64,000 nucleotides of DNA from Gigantopelta aegis (GCF_016097555.1 NC_054712.1:36659306-36723305); one strand, 5' to 3'; shown: positions 42,686 through 54,520, numbered from the stretch's first letter. The notes: generated from the sequence alone by a model not told the origin. A program made the numbers and translations.

Positions 42686-43990
42686 TATGTATGTATGTAT
42701 GTATTGATGTATGAATATCTGTGGCACCGAATCGCCCGCAAATTGCAAGACTAACCACGATACGCTCTGAGCTATTGAAGCTTCCATAAAAAGGAAGTTC
42801 TTTAACTCAGCCATATGCATGGGGCCTACAATCTACGCGGTCGATCCCGCTTACGTGCATGAAACAGTGGGCAGACCTGGCACTGGCTAGTATGTATTGA
42901 TGCATGAATATCTATATATTGTATGTGTGTCGAGGTTGACTGTTACATACATAGATATTAACGCACTGGCGCAGGGGATAATTAAATTCTTTCTGGCCTC
43001 ACAAATTGTCCCATGCCGTTGCTGGGACTCGAACCTGTGGCACCGAATCGCCCGCAAATTGCAAGACTAACCACGATACGCTCTGAGCTATCGAAGCTTC
43101 CATAAAAAAGGAAGTTCTTTAACTCAACCATATGCATGGGGCCTACAATCTACGCGGTCGATCCCGCTTACGTGCATGAAACAGTGGGCAGACCTGGCAC
43201 TGGATAGTATGTATTGATGTATGTATTGATGTATGAATATGTATGTATGTATGTATGTATGTACGTACGTACGTATGTATGTATGTATCGATGTATGAAT
43301 ATCTATGTATTGTATGTATGTCGAGGTTGACTGTTACATACATAGATATTCACGCACTGGCGTAGGGGGTAATTAAATCCTTTCTGGCCTTAAAAATTGT
43401 CCCTGCCGTTGCTGGGACTCGAACCTATGGCACCGAATCGCCCGCAGATTTGCAGACTAACCACGAAGCATTCTGAGCTATCCAGACATCCATAAAAAAG
43501 GATGTTGTTTAACTCAACCACATGCATTGGTTCTACAATCTACGCGGTTGATCCCGCTTACGTGCATGGCACAGTGGGCAGACCTGGCACTGACTAGTAT
43601 GTATTGATGTATGAATATCTATATATTGTATGTATGTCGAGGTTGGCTGTTACATGCATAGATATTAACGCACTGGCGCAGGAGATAATTAAATCCTTGC
43701 TAAGGACTCGAACCTATGGCACCAAATCGCCCGCAAATTTGCAGACTAACCACGATGCGTTCTGAGCTATCCAGACATCCACATACAAGGATACTGTTTA
43801 ACTCAACCACATGCATGGGACCTATAATGTATGCATCTATGGATGGATGAATGGATGGATGGATGGATGGATGGATGCCTGCCTACCTGCCTGCCTGTCT
43901 GTCTGTCTGTCTGTATGTATGCATGCATTGATGTATTGATGTATGTGTATTTATGCGCGCACGTTTGCATGCATGCTCGTGTATGTTTAT
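42610..43990. repeat. Tandem array of a tRNA-like unit with variable (TATG)n
   Basis: Four units of about 300-390 bp. Each has, on the minus strand, a tRNA-like start gcttcgatagctcagagcg (A-box-like) and ggttcgagtcccagca (B box), at about 42780, 43100, 43490 and 43785 downwards. The other part is cgatcccgcttacgtgcatg ... gcagacctggcactgg (42845, 43160, 43548), then (TATG)n or (GATG)n of variable length and cgaggttgactgttacata. The tRNA-like part lacks a normal stem set, so it is a SINE-type promoter and not a tRNA gene. Confidence 0.82.
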
Positions 43991-44164
43991 TAATAAAACA
44001 ACTACGCCACCGAGACTCTTTAAGAACAATAATTAATAACTTTCTTTTACTAACTCACAAACAGTGAAACCATTGCGAAACAAAATATTTTGTAACGCAA
44101 TTTCCTCAATGTTCTATCCTGAACTCAGCTTAAAACAGCCCTAAATATGGTAATTACAGTGAAG

Positions 44165-44465
44165 ACACCGACCTCGGTGGTGTCGTAGCTAAGACATAGG
44201 ACACGAGGCTGGTCGTTAAAACTCGCTCTAGGTGGGAGCCGGTACCGGGCTGCGAACCCATTACCGGCTCCCACCCAGAGTGAGTTTTAACGACTCAATG
44301 GGTAGGTGTAAGACCACTACACTCTCTTCTCTCTCACTAACCACTAACCACTAACCACTAACAACAAACCCACTGTCCTGGACAGACAGCCCAGATAGCT
44401 GAGGGGTGTACGTACCCAGAACGGCGTGCTTGAACCTTAATTGGATATAAACACGACAAATAAGT
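44165..44465 (+). mobile_element. SINE family D
   Basis: Head gacctcggtggtgtcgtagc, then a partly duplicated gggagccggtaccgggctgc / ccggctcccacccagagtga junction, the body cccactgtcctggacagaca and the end gcttgaaccttaattggata. Confidence 0.78.
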
Positions 44466-44546
44466 TAAAATGAAACACTAAAGACACGAGATATTATGAA
44501 GTACAACAAAGAACCACTAATAACATAGAGCTGGGCACATTTATTT

Positions 44547-45360
44547 ATACTCAAAGGCAAAAGTTATTGTGACATGGATTGTTTGGAGTAATAAATTTGT
44601 GAATGGATTTATGGATGTAAACCGGAGAAAATGTGCATGAAACAGCTCAAAGAAATGCAACCAAGCAGTTGTTGCAGCGATCGCATGCTTTGTGCAAGAA
44701 ACATGGAATATTCGGGAGAAATCCTGTCTAGTGTTCATCATAAAAGGCCAGACATTCAGTCGCAAATCATTGCCACTCTGTGCAGCCTTCAGAAGTCCAG
44801 AAGTCAGAAAAACACCATTAGTAAACTGTTTGATGCAATTTCGTCATGCCACGCCTCAATGAAAATGACAGATGATGAGTCATAGGGATGCTTGAATCTG
44901 GGACCTCGCAGCGTGATGTCGCACGTCAATTCAACGTCCACAGAAACACCATATGGCACTTATAGCAACGATATGAACAAAACAACCAGGTCAGGGACCG
45001 CCCTCGTTGCGGCCGACCACCCATGACAACCCCTCGCCAAGACACATGGATCCGAACCACGCTGATCCTTCCTCAGATCTGGAATGGAATTCCCAGGAAC
45101 TTTCTCCAGCGTTTAGTGGCATCAGTGAGACGACGGTGCCAGGCCTGTATCAATGCTCAAGGTGGACACACTCGCTACTGACTGTGTGATGTGGCTCATT
45201 TGCATATGGCAGGTGTGCCCTTTTCATGGACTATTGCTCGTTTCCATACCTTCGGATATTTCTCTTTCCATATAATAACGTTTCATACACGGCAGTAAAA
45301 ACTTACCATCAATTTTCTTTATCTTTTGTGTGTCACAGTAACTTTTGCCTTTTAGTGTAT
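44547..45360 (+). mobile_element. Internally deleted Tc1/mariner element
   Basis: Inverted ends ggcaaaagttattgtgaca (44556-44574) and tgtcacagtaacttttgcc (45331-45349), one mismatch, extended by actcaaa-type bases. Inside, 44887 onward reads GMLESGTSQRDVARQFNVHR then QRYEQNNQVRDRPRCGRPP, the helix-turn-helix of a transposase with one stop. It jumps straight to IWNGIPRNFLQRLVASVRRR and CINAQGGHTRY, the C-terminus. The DDE core is missing, so it is a deletion derivative that kept its ends. Confidence 0.82.
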
Positions 45361-45389
45361 TTCATTTCAACTTATTTTCGTGCTTATAT

Positions 45390-45645
45390 CCAATTAAGGT
45401 TCAAGCACGCTGTCCTGGGCACACACACCTCAGCTATCTGAGGTGTCTGTCCAGGACAGTGGGTTAGTTGTTAACTGGTTAGCGGTTAGTGGTTAGTGGT
45501 TAGTGAGAGACAAGAGGGTGTAGTGGCCGTACACCTACCCATTGAACCCTTAAAAGTCGCTCTGGGTTGGAGCCAGTATACGGGCTGCGAACCCTGTACC
45601 TACCAGCCTGTAGTCTGATAGCTTAGCCACTGCGCCACCGAGGCC
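45390..45645 (-). mobile_element. SINE family D
   Basis: Reverse strand: ccaattaaggttcaagcacg, body gtctgtccaggacagtgggt, head end tgcgccaccgaggcc. Confidence 0.8.
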
Positions 45646-45689
45646 GAATGCTTTTATCCTCTTGTTTAGATTTTTTTTTTTTACACCAA

Positions 45690-45945
45690 CGCAATGACGT
45701 TTCTCGAACATTGATCCAGCCTTCTGTTGCTATTTTGGAGATCTGCTTGTTCAAATATATGGCCAGTTTATACGATAATAAACGCGAATTATTTCTAGAT
45801 TTAATGTTCTGATCTGAGATTCCGATGTAGGAGAATAAACGAGCCAAGTTCTGTTCATCCATGCAATGTTCAAGCACGCTCTCATGGGACCGCCAGAGCT
45901 GCCCGAAGTGTCTGTTTATATAACTCGTATCAGCCTCCATTTCAT
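45690..45945 (-). CDS. Candidate coding fragment, unknown protein
   Basis: Reads EADTSYINRHFGQLWRSHES, CMDEQNLARLFSYIGISDQN and YLNKQISKIATEGWINVRET, a normal amino-acid mixture ending before an A run (LRWC then lysines). On the other side it runs into a (GT)n tract. It could be one exon or a retrocopied fragment. No family is recognised and there is no clear splice site. Confidence 0.33.
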
Positions 45946-46174
45946 GTGTGTGTGTGTGGAGGGTGGGGGGTGGGGGGGGGGGGGGTGAGTGTGTGTGCGC
46001 GTGCGCGTGTGCGTCTGCATGTGTGTGCGTGTATGTGTGTGTCTTGAGAGCTTTTTTTTCCAGTTTGGCTTGAAATAACACGAAAATGTAAGTGTTTTAG
46101 AAATAACAAAAATGTTATATTGTCATATGCAATTTATATGAAAAAATCAAGATGAAAATAACAGTCAAACTCAT

Positions 46175-46412
46175 TCATAGCACTTTGCATTATTAATCAT
46201 CGGCTATTTGATGTTAAAACATTTGTTAATTTTTGACATATAGTCTTAGAGAGGAAACTCGCTACATTTTTCCATTAGTAGAAAGGGATCTTTTATATGC
46301 ACCATCCCACATACGGGATAGCACATACCACGGCCCACCGACGATAATAGATCCTACATCGACCGCGCATCAGGCGAACGCTTTATCACTGGGCTACGTC
46401 CCGCCTCAACAC
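46175..46412 (-). mobile_element. SINE family B
   Basis: Reverse strand: tattaatcatcggctatttg, gtcttagagaggaaactcgc, head end gggctacgtcccgcctc. Confidence 0.8.
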
Positions 46413-46654
46413 AATAATAATCAACATTTTAAATGAAAATAAATAAATAAATAAATAATAAATTTTAAAAATTAAATAAAATTTAAACTGCAACAACCGT
46501 CGCACACAAATTCCTTGTCATTTCTGTCTACAAATCATGAACGTATTTTATTTTCCATGCATGATCGTCCTCTGTAATTAGCTGAATGTTCACTGGTATC
46601 AGCATCGCCCGAGCTGTGTTGAATCTACACAGGTCAGCGAGATTTTCCTGTAAA

Positions 46655-47360
46655 TAAAGTTTTGTTTTTATTTAACTACACTGCTAGAGCCCATTGATTA
46701 AAATAATCACCGGTTATTTGGTAAACCATCGTCAAAACAAGCATAGATCTATTGGGTAAACCACTGTCAAAACAAACATAGATCTATTGGGTAAACCACT
46801 GTCAAAACAAGCATAGATCTATTGGGTAAACCACTGTCAAAACAAGCATAGATCTATTGGGTAAACCACTGTCAAAACAAGCATAGATCTATTGGGTAAA
46901 CCATCGTCAAAACAAGCATAGATCTATTGGGTAAACCACTGTCAAAACAAGCATAGATCTATTGGGTAAACCATCGTCAAAACAAGCATAGATCTATTGG
47001 GTAAACCATTGTCAAAACAAGCATAGATCTATTGGGTAAACCATTGTCAAAACAAGCATAGATCTATTGGGTGAATCGTCGTCAAAACAAGCATAGATCT
47101 ATTGGGTGAATCGTCGTCAAAACAAGCATATATCTATTTGGTAAATCATCGTCAAAACAAGCATAGATCTATTTGGTAAATCATCATCAAATAATATTTG
47201 GTAAGTCTTCAGGGAAAACCTGTTACATCTTTCCATTATTTCCATTAGCATCATGAGATCTTTTATATGCGTTTTTCCCTCACAGACCGGACAGCACACA
47301 ACCACAACCTTTGATATTCCATTCGTGGGACACTGAGCTGGTTGTGACAGGAAGTCTGCG
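46655..47360 (-). mobile_element. SINE family B expanded by an internal minisatellite
   Basis: Tail side tttaactacactgctagagc (46670). The body resumes at gggaaaacctgttacatctt (47212) and ends with ccattcgtgggacactgagc. Between them the short segment that is normally ggctattggatgtcaaaca is replaced by a 35-bp tandem array. Confidence 0.8.
46718..47190. repeat. 35-bp minisatellite, about 13 copies
   Basis: Unit gtaaaccactgtcaaaacaa + gcatagatctattgg, starting at 46756 and repeating every 35 bp. Variants accatcg, accattg and aatcgtcg cluster toward the 3' end. There are no spacers, so it is not a CRISPR. Confidence 0.95.
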
Positions 47361-47397
47361 AATGAATTCATCTGTACCGTCGCATCACATATAAATA

Positions 47398-47785
47398 GAG
47401 TGGCTCATTACGATTTTATAATCTATATTGCTTGTATGTATATGCTGCATTTTATTCTGTTGTAATGAGGTGATGCTTTAATAAACTATCTCTCTGTCTG
47501 TCTGTCTAACTGACCTTATCCTTGTAAAATAAATTACCAACGTCCTTCATTTAGATCACTGTTCTGAACTCTTCCTTTAAAAGTATCTTAGAGTGGCCCA
47601 TTACAATTTTATAATCTATATTGCTTGCATGTATATGCTGCATTTTATTCTGTTGTAATGAGGTGATGCATTAAGCTATCTGTCTGTCTGTCTGTCTAAC
47701 TGACCTCGTACTTTTAAAATTTCCATCGTGCTTCCCTTGGATCATCGTTTTGAAATCTTCCTTCAAACGAATCTTTCGATGAACC
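47398..47785. repeat. 193-bp tandem duplication covering the GPCR 3' end
   Basis: tgctgcattttattctgttg occurs at 47443 and 47636. The second copy runs into the last 72 coding bases of the receptor gene; the first contains a decayed version (accaacgtccttcatttaga against ccatcgtgcttcccttggat). Confidence 0.82.
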
Positions 47786-48808
47786 GTCAATACTGAAAAC
47801 AAAGTTTTCCTTAGTGGACTGTTTTGCCGACTTTCTCTTCATTCCCACAAAAGACTTGAATGCATTCAGGAATTTTCGATCCTTGAATGCATATATCACA
47901 AAATTCATTCCCGAATTTAGGTAACCCAGGACCATGAAAGCCTTAATTAACTTGGGATTTACAGACGTACCGTATCCAATGAGGATGATTAAAAAACTTG
48001 GTGTCCAACAAACGAAGAAAATCCCGAATACAAGCATGAACATTTTGATGGACTTAATTTTATTGCGGTTCCACCAGGACATTTTATCGTGGTGGAACAG
48101 CTGCCACTGACTGTCTCTGCGCTGCTGTGGTATAGCTTCCCTGATGAGTAACCCGTAGATCACAGCAGTTATGAGGCAACACAGCAGATACAATGGACAC
48201 AATGTGAACTGTCTGTAGTTTGCCGGAAGAAGCTGAAACGTTTGGCATTGCCTGTTTTTATTCCATAGATTATAGTACAGCGGGACGGTTCCTATTGCGA
48301 ACGACAGGATCCATGTTCCGGCAATGATGGCGGCCACCGTGGCAACTCTGCATTTGGTGGAATAATGCAGCGGGTATTTGATGAAAATGTATCTATCAAC
48401 CGATATCGCAATCATAGTCAGGACGGAGTTGGACACGAACGTGAAGAGAAACACGTAACGAATGAGACAGACGTATTTGTGATCGTCCAGGGCCTCCTGG
48501 AACGGCGGATACAAGTCGCTGGAGTAGAACGGTATTATCAGTCCGGTAAAAAAGTCCGCCACGGCAAGGGACACAGTGTACATGTTGCATCGGGTTCTCA
48601 GATCCGGCGTCACACAGACTGCCACGATGGTGAAAACATTCCCAGTGCAGATGAATATCATTGTCAGAGCGTTGGCCACAATTATTCCAAACTGACCTGG
48701 TGATGACTCTAGAGTGCTATCAGTGCTATCACCGTAATCATATTGATAATGAAATGAAGGCAGATCTGCAAAAGGCTGGTTTGATAGCGTCGTGTTAATA
48801 TAATCCAT
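47714..48808 (-). CDS. Class A (rhodopsin-type) G-protein-coupled receptor, orphan
   Basis: 364 residues in one exon, within the usual size range. Seven hydrophobic segments. An N-glycosylation site (NTT) lies near the start. Class A landmarks: GNV in TM1 (N57), LAVAD in TM2 (D85), Cys114 and Cys188 for the extracellular disulfide, DRY at 138-140, CWTP at 267-270, and NSGMNFVIY in TM7, where the Pro of NPxxY is Phe (303). It resembles invertebrate adenosine/amine-type receptors in TM1-3, but the ligand cannot be read from sequence. It signals at the plasma membrane through G proteins, a family role. ATG 48808 follows agaaagaag. A possible acceptor (ttgtag|gcctac) just upstream suggests a separate 5' UTR exon. 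Confidence 0.92.
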   Translation of the reverse strand: MDYINTTLSNQPFADLPSFHYQYDYGDSTDSTLESSPGQFGIIVANALTMIFICTGNVFTIVAVCVTPDLRTRCNMYTVSLAVADFFTGLIIPFYSSDLYPPFQEALDDHKYVCLIRYVFLFTFVSNSVLTMIAISVDRYIFIKYPLHYSTKCRVATVAAIIAGTWILSFAIGTVPLYYNLWNKNRQCQTFQLLPANYRQFTLCPLYLLCCLITAVIYGLLIREAIPQQRRDSQWQLFHHDKMSWWNRNKIKSIKMFMLVFGIFFVCWTPSFLIILIGYGTSVNPKLIKAFMVLGYLNSGMNFVIYAFKDRKFLNAFKSFVGMKRKSAKQSTKENFVFSIDGSSKDSFEGRFQNDDPREARWKF

Positions 48809-48839
48809 CTTCTTTCTCCAGTAGGCCTACAACGTTTAA

Positions 48840-49630
48840 GAAGTATTACTACAGTACATACATATATACCTGTTAGAATTCCTGGCTTGGCATTGGTATA
48901 TTACACATTCAAGGTATACAAAATGTTCAGCTGCCTACAGTTTTCATTCACACAGATCATTTCCTACCTTTAACAACACGAATAATTATCCATCCAATTC
49001 ACTCTTCATCTGTAAAATAAATTTATTTTAGTCCATGTCTTTATGAACAAAACATTGTTTAAGACAATCGTTTTGGTCGATATTTGGTCAATGGAAGCTA
49101 TTTTACCGTCATCCGAATTGAGGAGATTTTCTTTTACACTTATTACGTAACGGCAATATGAGGGCATGTGCTTTAGAGCCTAGTCAAATCTTTAATGACG
49201 TCACGCTCATTAAGTTTGCATGCGTTGTCATGACGTTAAAGACTTAAGATGTGATTTGAACGGGGGGAGAGGGAGAGTTGGGTGTGTGTGACTCCCTAAT
49301 ACCCCTTCCCGTCTCGTACGCTTATGCGTGTGGTTGTTTTAAACTTGGCATTTGGTCCCAATAATAGATTATTGTTGTATAGTAGGCCATGGGGTAGACT
49401 AATGCAAGTATTCAAAAGTTAAATAGCTGCCCGTAGGCTATTAGTCGTCAGTGGTGATCATGCATCAGATACAAAACATATATATTTAGGGGTCTTAGCA
49501 GAAATTACCTAAATGTTGCTTACTGTGAGTATTAATATATTATTAGATAAGGCATTGCCCCCTCCCCTAAGTTGAAAATCAAATGAATACTTATTTACAA
49601 AACAAAACAATAACCAGATGACAAACCAAA
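48840..49630. other. Upstream flank of the GPCR, no repeats recognised
   Basis: Probable 5' region of the receptor gene. gacgtcacgctca at 49198 contains a CRE-like tgacgtca. No other feature is supported. Confidence 0.45.
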
Positions 49631-49634
49631 CAAA

Positions 49635-49815
49635 AACAGTTTGTTTGTTCAACGACACTACTAGAACACATTAATTTATTAATCATCGGCTATGGATGTC
49701 AAACATTTGATAATTTTCACATATAGTCTTAGAGAGAAAACCCGCTGCATTTTCCATTAGTAACAAGGGATCTTTTAAATGCACATAGCCTACCACGGCC
49801 TTTGATATACACAAA
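49635..49815 (-). mobile_element. SINE family B, partial
   Basis: Tail ttgttcaacgacactactag to ccacggcctttgatatacac. The head is replaced by an A/C-rich run. Confidence 0.75.
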
Positions 49816-50450
<635 letters not shown>

Positions 50451-50635
50451 AAAAGAAGAAGAAAAACAGGAGAAGAAATCATATACAAATATAGCATAAG
50501 GCTGCACCCAAAAATAACCAATGTAATAAGCCCTAGTCCGAAAATTCGAATATAATCGACACCAGCGGAAATATGTTAAAAGGAAAATGCGAAATAATTT
50601 GATGCTTGGATATAGAAATGTGACTATATTTTGAA

Positions 50636-51030
50636 CCGGCCTCGGTGGCGTCGTGGCAGGCCATCGGTCTACAGGCTGGTAGGTACTGGGTTCGGATCCC
50701 AGTCGAGGCATGGGATTTTTAATCCAGATACCGACTCCAAACCGTGAGTGAGTGCTCCGCAAGGCTCAATGGGTAGGTGTAAACCACTTGCACCGACCAG
50801 TGATCCATAACTGGTTCAACAAAGGCCATGGTTTGTGCTATCCTGCCTGTGGGAAGCGCAAATAAAAGATCCCTTGCTGCCAATCGGAAGAGTAGCCCAT
50901 GTAGTGGCGACAGCGGGTTTCCTCTTAAAATCTGTGTGGTCCTTAACCATATGTCTGACGCCATATAACCGTAAATAAAATGTGTTGAGTGCGTCGTTAA
51001 ATAAAACACTTCTTTCTTTCTTTCTTTCTA
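50636..51030 (+). mobile_element. SINE family C, full length (first of a train)
   Basis: Head accggcctcggtggcgtcgt, B-box-like gggttcggatcccagtc, and tail cgtcgttaaataaaacactt plus (ttct)n. Preceded by ctatattttga. Confidence 0.88.
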
Positions 51031-51041
51031 TATTTTGAACC

Positions 51042-51430
51042 GGCCTCGGTGGTGTCGTGGTTAGGCCATCGGTCTACAGGTTGGTAGGTACTGGGTTCGG
51101 ATCCCAGTCGAGGCATGGGATTTTTAATCTAGATACTGACTCCAAACCCGGAGTGAGTGCTCCACAAGGCGCAATGGGTAAGTGTAAACCACTTGCACCG
51201 ACCAGTGATCCATAACTGGTTCAACAAAGGCCATGGTTTGTGCTATCCTGCCTGTGGGAAGCGCAAATAAAAGATCCCTTGCTGCTAATCGGAAAGAGTA
51301 ACCCATGCAGTGGCGACAGCGGATTCCTCTCAAAATCTGTGTGGTCCTTAACCATATGTCTGACGCCATATACCTGTAAATAAAATGTGTTGAGTGCGTC
51401 GTTAAATAAAACATTTCTTTCTTTCTTTCT
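51042..51430 (+). mobile_element. SINE family C, full length (second of a train)
   Basis: Same structure as the previous one and again preceded by ctatattttga. The two differ at scattered positions, so they are separate copies or an old duplication. Confidence 0.88.
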
Positions 51431-51435
51431 ATATT

Positions 51436-51718
51436 TTGGGGCGGGGCGTGATGTAGGTCAGTCGGTTGAGCGTTCGCCTGAGGTGCTTGCATCGCAGGAC
51501 CGAATTACCTCGGCGGATCGATTCAAGTGTTTGGGTTTTTTTCTAGTTCCGACCAATGCACCACAACTAGTCAAAGGTCATGGTATGTGCTTTCCTGTCT
51601 GTGGGAATGTACAAATAAAAGATCCTTGCTGCTAGTAGACACATGTAGCGGGTTTGACATCCAACAGCCGATGATTAAGTAATTAATGTGATCTAGTGTT
51701 TTCGTTCTACAAAACAAA
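51436..51718 (+). mobile_element. SINE with variant head (third of a train)
   Basis: Preceded by tatattttgg. Head gcggggcgtgatgtaggtca and gcatcgcaggaccgaatta, then family B body and tail (gatctagtgttttcgttcta). Confidence 0.75.
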
Positions 51719-51734
51719 CTTCTTCTTCTTCTAC

Positions 51735-51990
51735 ATTTTGGGGCCTGATGCGCGGTAGGTCTAATATAGATCTCCATTTGGGCTATTTCTCGTTCGAGCC
51801 AATGTACCACGACTGGTATATCAAAGGCCGTGGTGTGTGCTATCCTGTCTGTGGGATCGTACATATACATGTACAAGATCCCTTGCTATTAATTGAAAAA
51901 AAGTAGCGTGTTTCCTCTCTAAGACTGTATGACAGAATTACCAAATGTTTAACATGCAATAGCCGATGATTAATAATGAATGAATGAATG
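51735..51990 (+). mobile_element. SINE family B, 5' damaged (fourth of a train)
   Basis: Preceded by tacattttgggg. Body atttctcgttcgagccaatg to ccaaatgtttaacatgcaat. The tail merges with (gaat)n at 51978. Confidence 0.7.
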
Positions 51991-52335
51991 AATGAATGTT
52001 TAACGACACCCCAGCACGAAAAATACATCGGCTATTGGGTGTCAAACTATGGTAATGCAAATAAATAAAGTGATGATCAACATCAATATAAAAATTCAAG
52101 ACAAACAAAAACAGTGTAAAGAACTGTGCAAAAACACAAATATCACAGAATTTTACGGATACTGAATTTTACTAAAAACTTCAATTTTGCGCTGTATTGG
52201 CCATTCTCAAAGAAAATGTTACACCCCTGCACCACGGTGAGGTTACAGCACACGCAGGGGATGATTGATAAATGAATGTGCTGTAGTGGTGTCGTTAAAC
52301 AAAGCAAACTAATTGTACATTTGTTGAATAAATAA

Positions 52336-52546
52336 AGTACTCTTATAACGAACTGGAAGGGACCATGATAGTTCGTTATAGCAGTCGTTCGTTATAGCAG
52401 CAGTTCGTTAAAGCAGTAGTTCGTTGTACACATTTGCATAAGTTGATTATTAATGTATAAAGAGAGAAAAAACGGGACTTTACGATCAGTTCGTTCTATG
52501 CAGTAGTTCGTTTTAAGCATGTTCGTTATAAGTGTACTTTACTTTT
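52336..52546. mobile_element. MITE with cttataacgaac ends
   Basis: About 210 bp. Ends aaagtactcttataacgaac and, reversed, aaagtacacttataacgaac, one mismatch. The interior repeats cagttcgtt-type pieces (agcagtcgttcgttatagca). Confidence 0.8.
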
Positions 52547-52639
52547 TGTACACCAAAAGTGATACACAGTGTATCCGGGTTTCCTCTAACAATCTAATTC
52601 AACCTATGTCATATGTTTGAAACCTAGACCAGGCTTTGA

Positions 52640-53062
52640 TCTGGTGCAGATTTGTGTTGTCCAATGCTATACGATTACTATGTGTACATAAGACTGGTAG
52701 ATACAGGGTTCGCAGCCTGATAGTGGCTCCCATCCACAGCGAGTTTTAACGAATCAGTGGGTAGGTGTAAGACAACAACACCCTCGTATATCTCACTAAC
52801 CACTAACAACTAACTCACTGTTCTGGACAGACATACCAGGCCCCGTGCTTATAAACCTTAAAGTCTAGACTTTAATAAAGTCCAGACTTTAACGTCATGG
52901 CAACACCATTCAAATAGCATTACGTTAAAGGCTGGACTTTTGTTAAAGTCTAGACTTTACGTTTTATAGGCACGGGGCCCGATAGCTGAAGTGTATTCCC
53001 AGGGCAGCGTGCTTGAACCTTAATTGGATATAAGCACGAAAATAAATTGAAATGAAATGAAA
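52640..53062 (+). mobile_element. SINE family D interrupted by a foldback MITE
   Basis: Head region near 52690-52720 (gatacagggttcgcagcc), body cactgttctggacagacata, then the insertion 52839-52979, then gatagctgaagtgtattccc and the end ccttaattggatataagcac. Confidence 0.8.
52839..52979. mobile_element. 141-bp foldback MITE, ggccccgtgc ends
   Basis: Left ggccccgtgcttataaacct and taaagtctagactttaa. The right arm is complementary (ttaaagtctagacttta, tataggcacggggcc). Arms of about 55 bp; the centre is aacaccattcaaatagcatt. Confidence 0.85.
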
Positions 53063-53690
53063 GGCCATTTGAAATGACAGATCCACTGTAATGCAGAGAT
53101 TATAACAATGACTCATCTTCAATTTCACAATATCCAGCCAAAAAAGAAGAAATCAATTTATTAAATGATCACAGCGACATCGATCAAAAACGTTACATAT
53201 AAATGATCCATAGACTATTATTTCTCAAACACACTGTGCAAGTTGTGCAGAAGATTTTTTGTTTTCATTTTATTTGTTGAAAGCCCAAAGCTACGGTGTA
53301 CTGTCAATTGTGATCGAGTGTACTGTATATTGCAATGTTGCAATGTACTGCAGTTTGTTTCTTTTGATTATTAAAAATAATGAAAATATAGTCTATCATC
53401 GATAATCAAAGACTATGCACACTAAACAATGGCAATTGAGATTAAATTAATTAAACCAAATATGTTAATTCCGTGTACGATTGTAGGAAATGTAAAATGA
53501 TTTATAGGTGGCTATACAGTGTAATACATTATTAAAAGTTTCCTGAAATAAATCGGTCAACGGTCAATGATAACTAGCGTGGTTTCGAAATAGTTAAGGT
53601 ATCAAAGTGAAGAAGAAATTGTCCAATATTATCATACATAAATACTAGTATATAGCGTTGGAAATACATTGATTTAGCATCCGTATCTCT
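53063..53690. other. No supported feature
   Basis: A/T-rich sequence. ttgcaatgttgcaatgtact is a small local repeat. No open frame of note. Confidence 0.5.
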
Positions 53691-54118
<428 letters not shown>

Positions 54119-54449
54119 CACTAAATCACAACATTGATTAGCTTACTATTTAAAAACAATAAATATGTGTCGTTACTTATTCGATATTTAGCCCTTACAT
54201 AATTATTTGGTTTCTATTCATCGTTCCAGTAAACGGTCGACGAACGATTAGCATGCTTTATGTATGGACGATGTTTAGAGGGGTCCCAGGGGACACGTGG
54301 CGTGCTGAGAGAACGCATTCTGTTTCTACTAGTCAACAGATGTGTCAGTAAACACACAAACTAATGTTTCGAAAAGCCTTCAAGAAACCCCTAGCGTTAA
54401 GTCCGAGAATTCTTCAGTATATGGTTAAAGGAGCAGGTCCGTAGCCGAA

Positions 54450-54520
54450 GGGTGGTGGTGATGGTGGTGGTGGTGGTGGTGGTGGTGGGGGGGGGGGGGG
54501 GGGGGGGGAGATGGGGCATC
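54450..54520. repeat. (GGT)n followed by a G run
   Basis: ggtggtggtgatggtggtgg then an uninterrupted run of G to about 54509. Confidence 0.95.

Noticed and set aside
43030-43110. tRNA gene on the minus strand
   Set aside because: A- and B-box-like motifs are present, but the stems do not pair as in a tRNA and the unit recurs in tandem, so it is a SINE-type head.
46718-47190. Regular 35-bp repeats resembling a CRISPR array
   Set aside because: There are no spacers; repeats abut directly, lie inside a SINE and are in animal DNA.
48365-48703. 112-codon forward frame
   Set aside because: Antisense of the GPCR.
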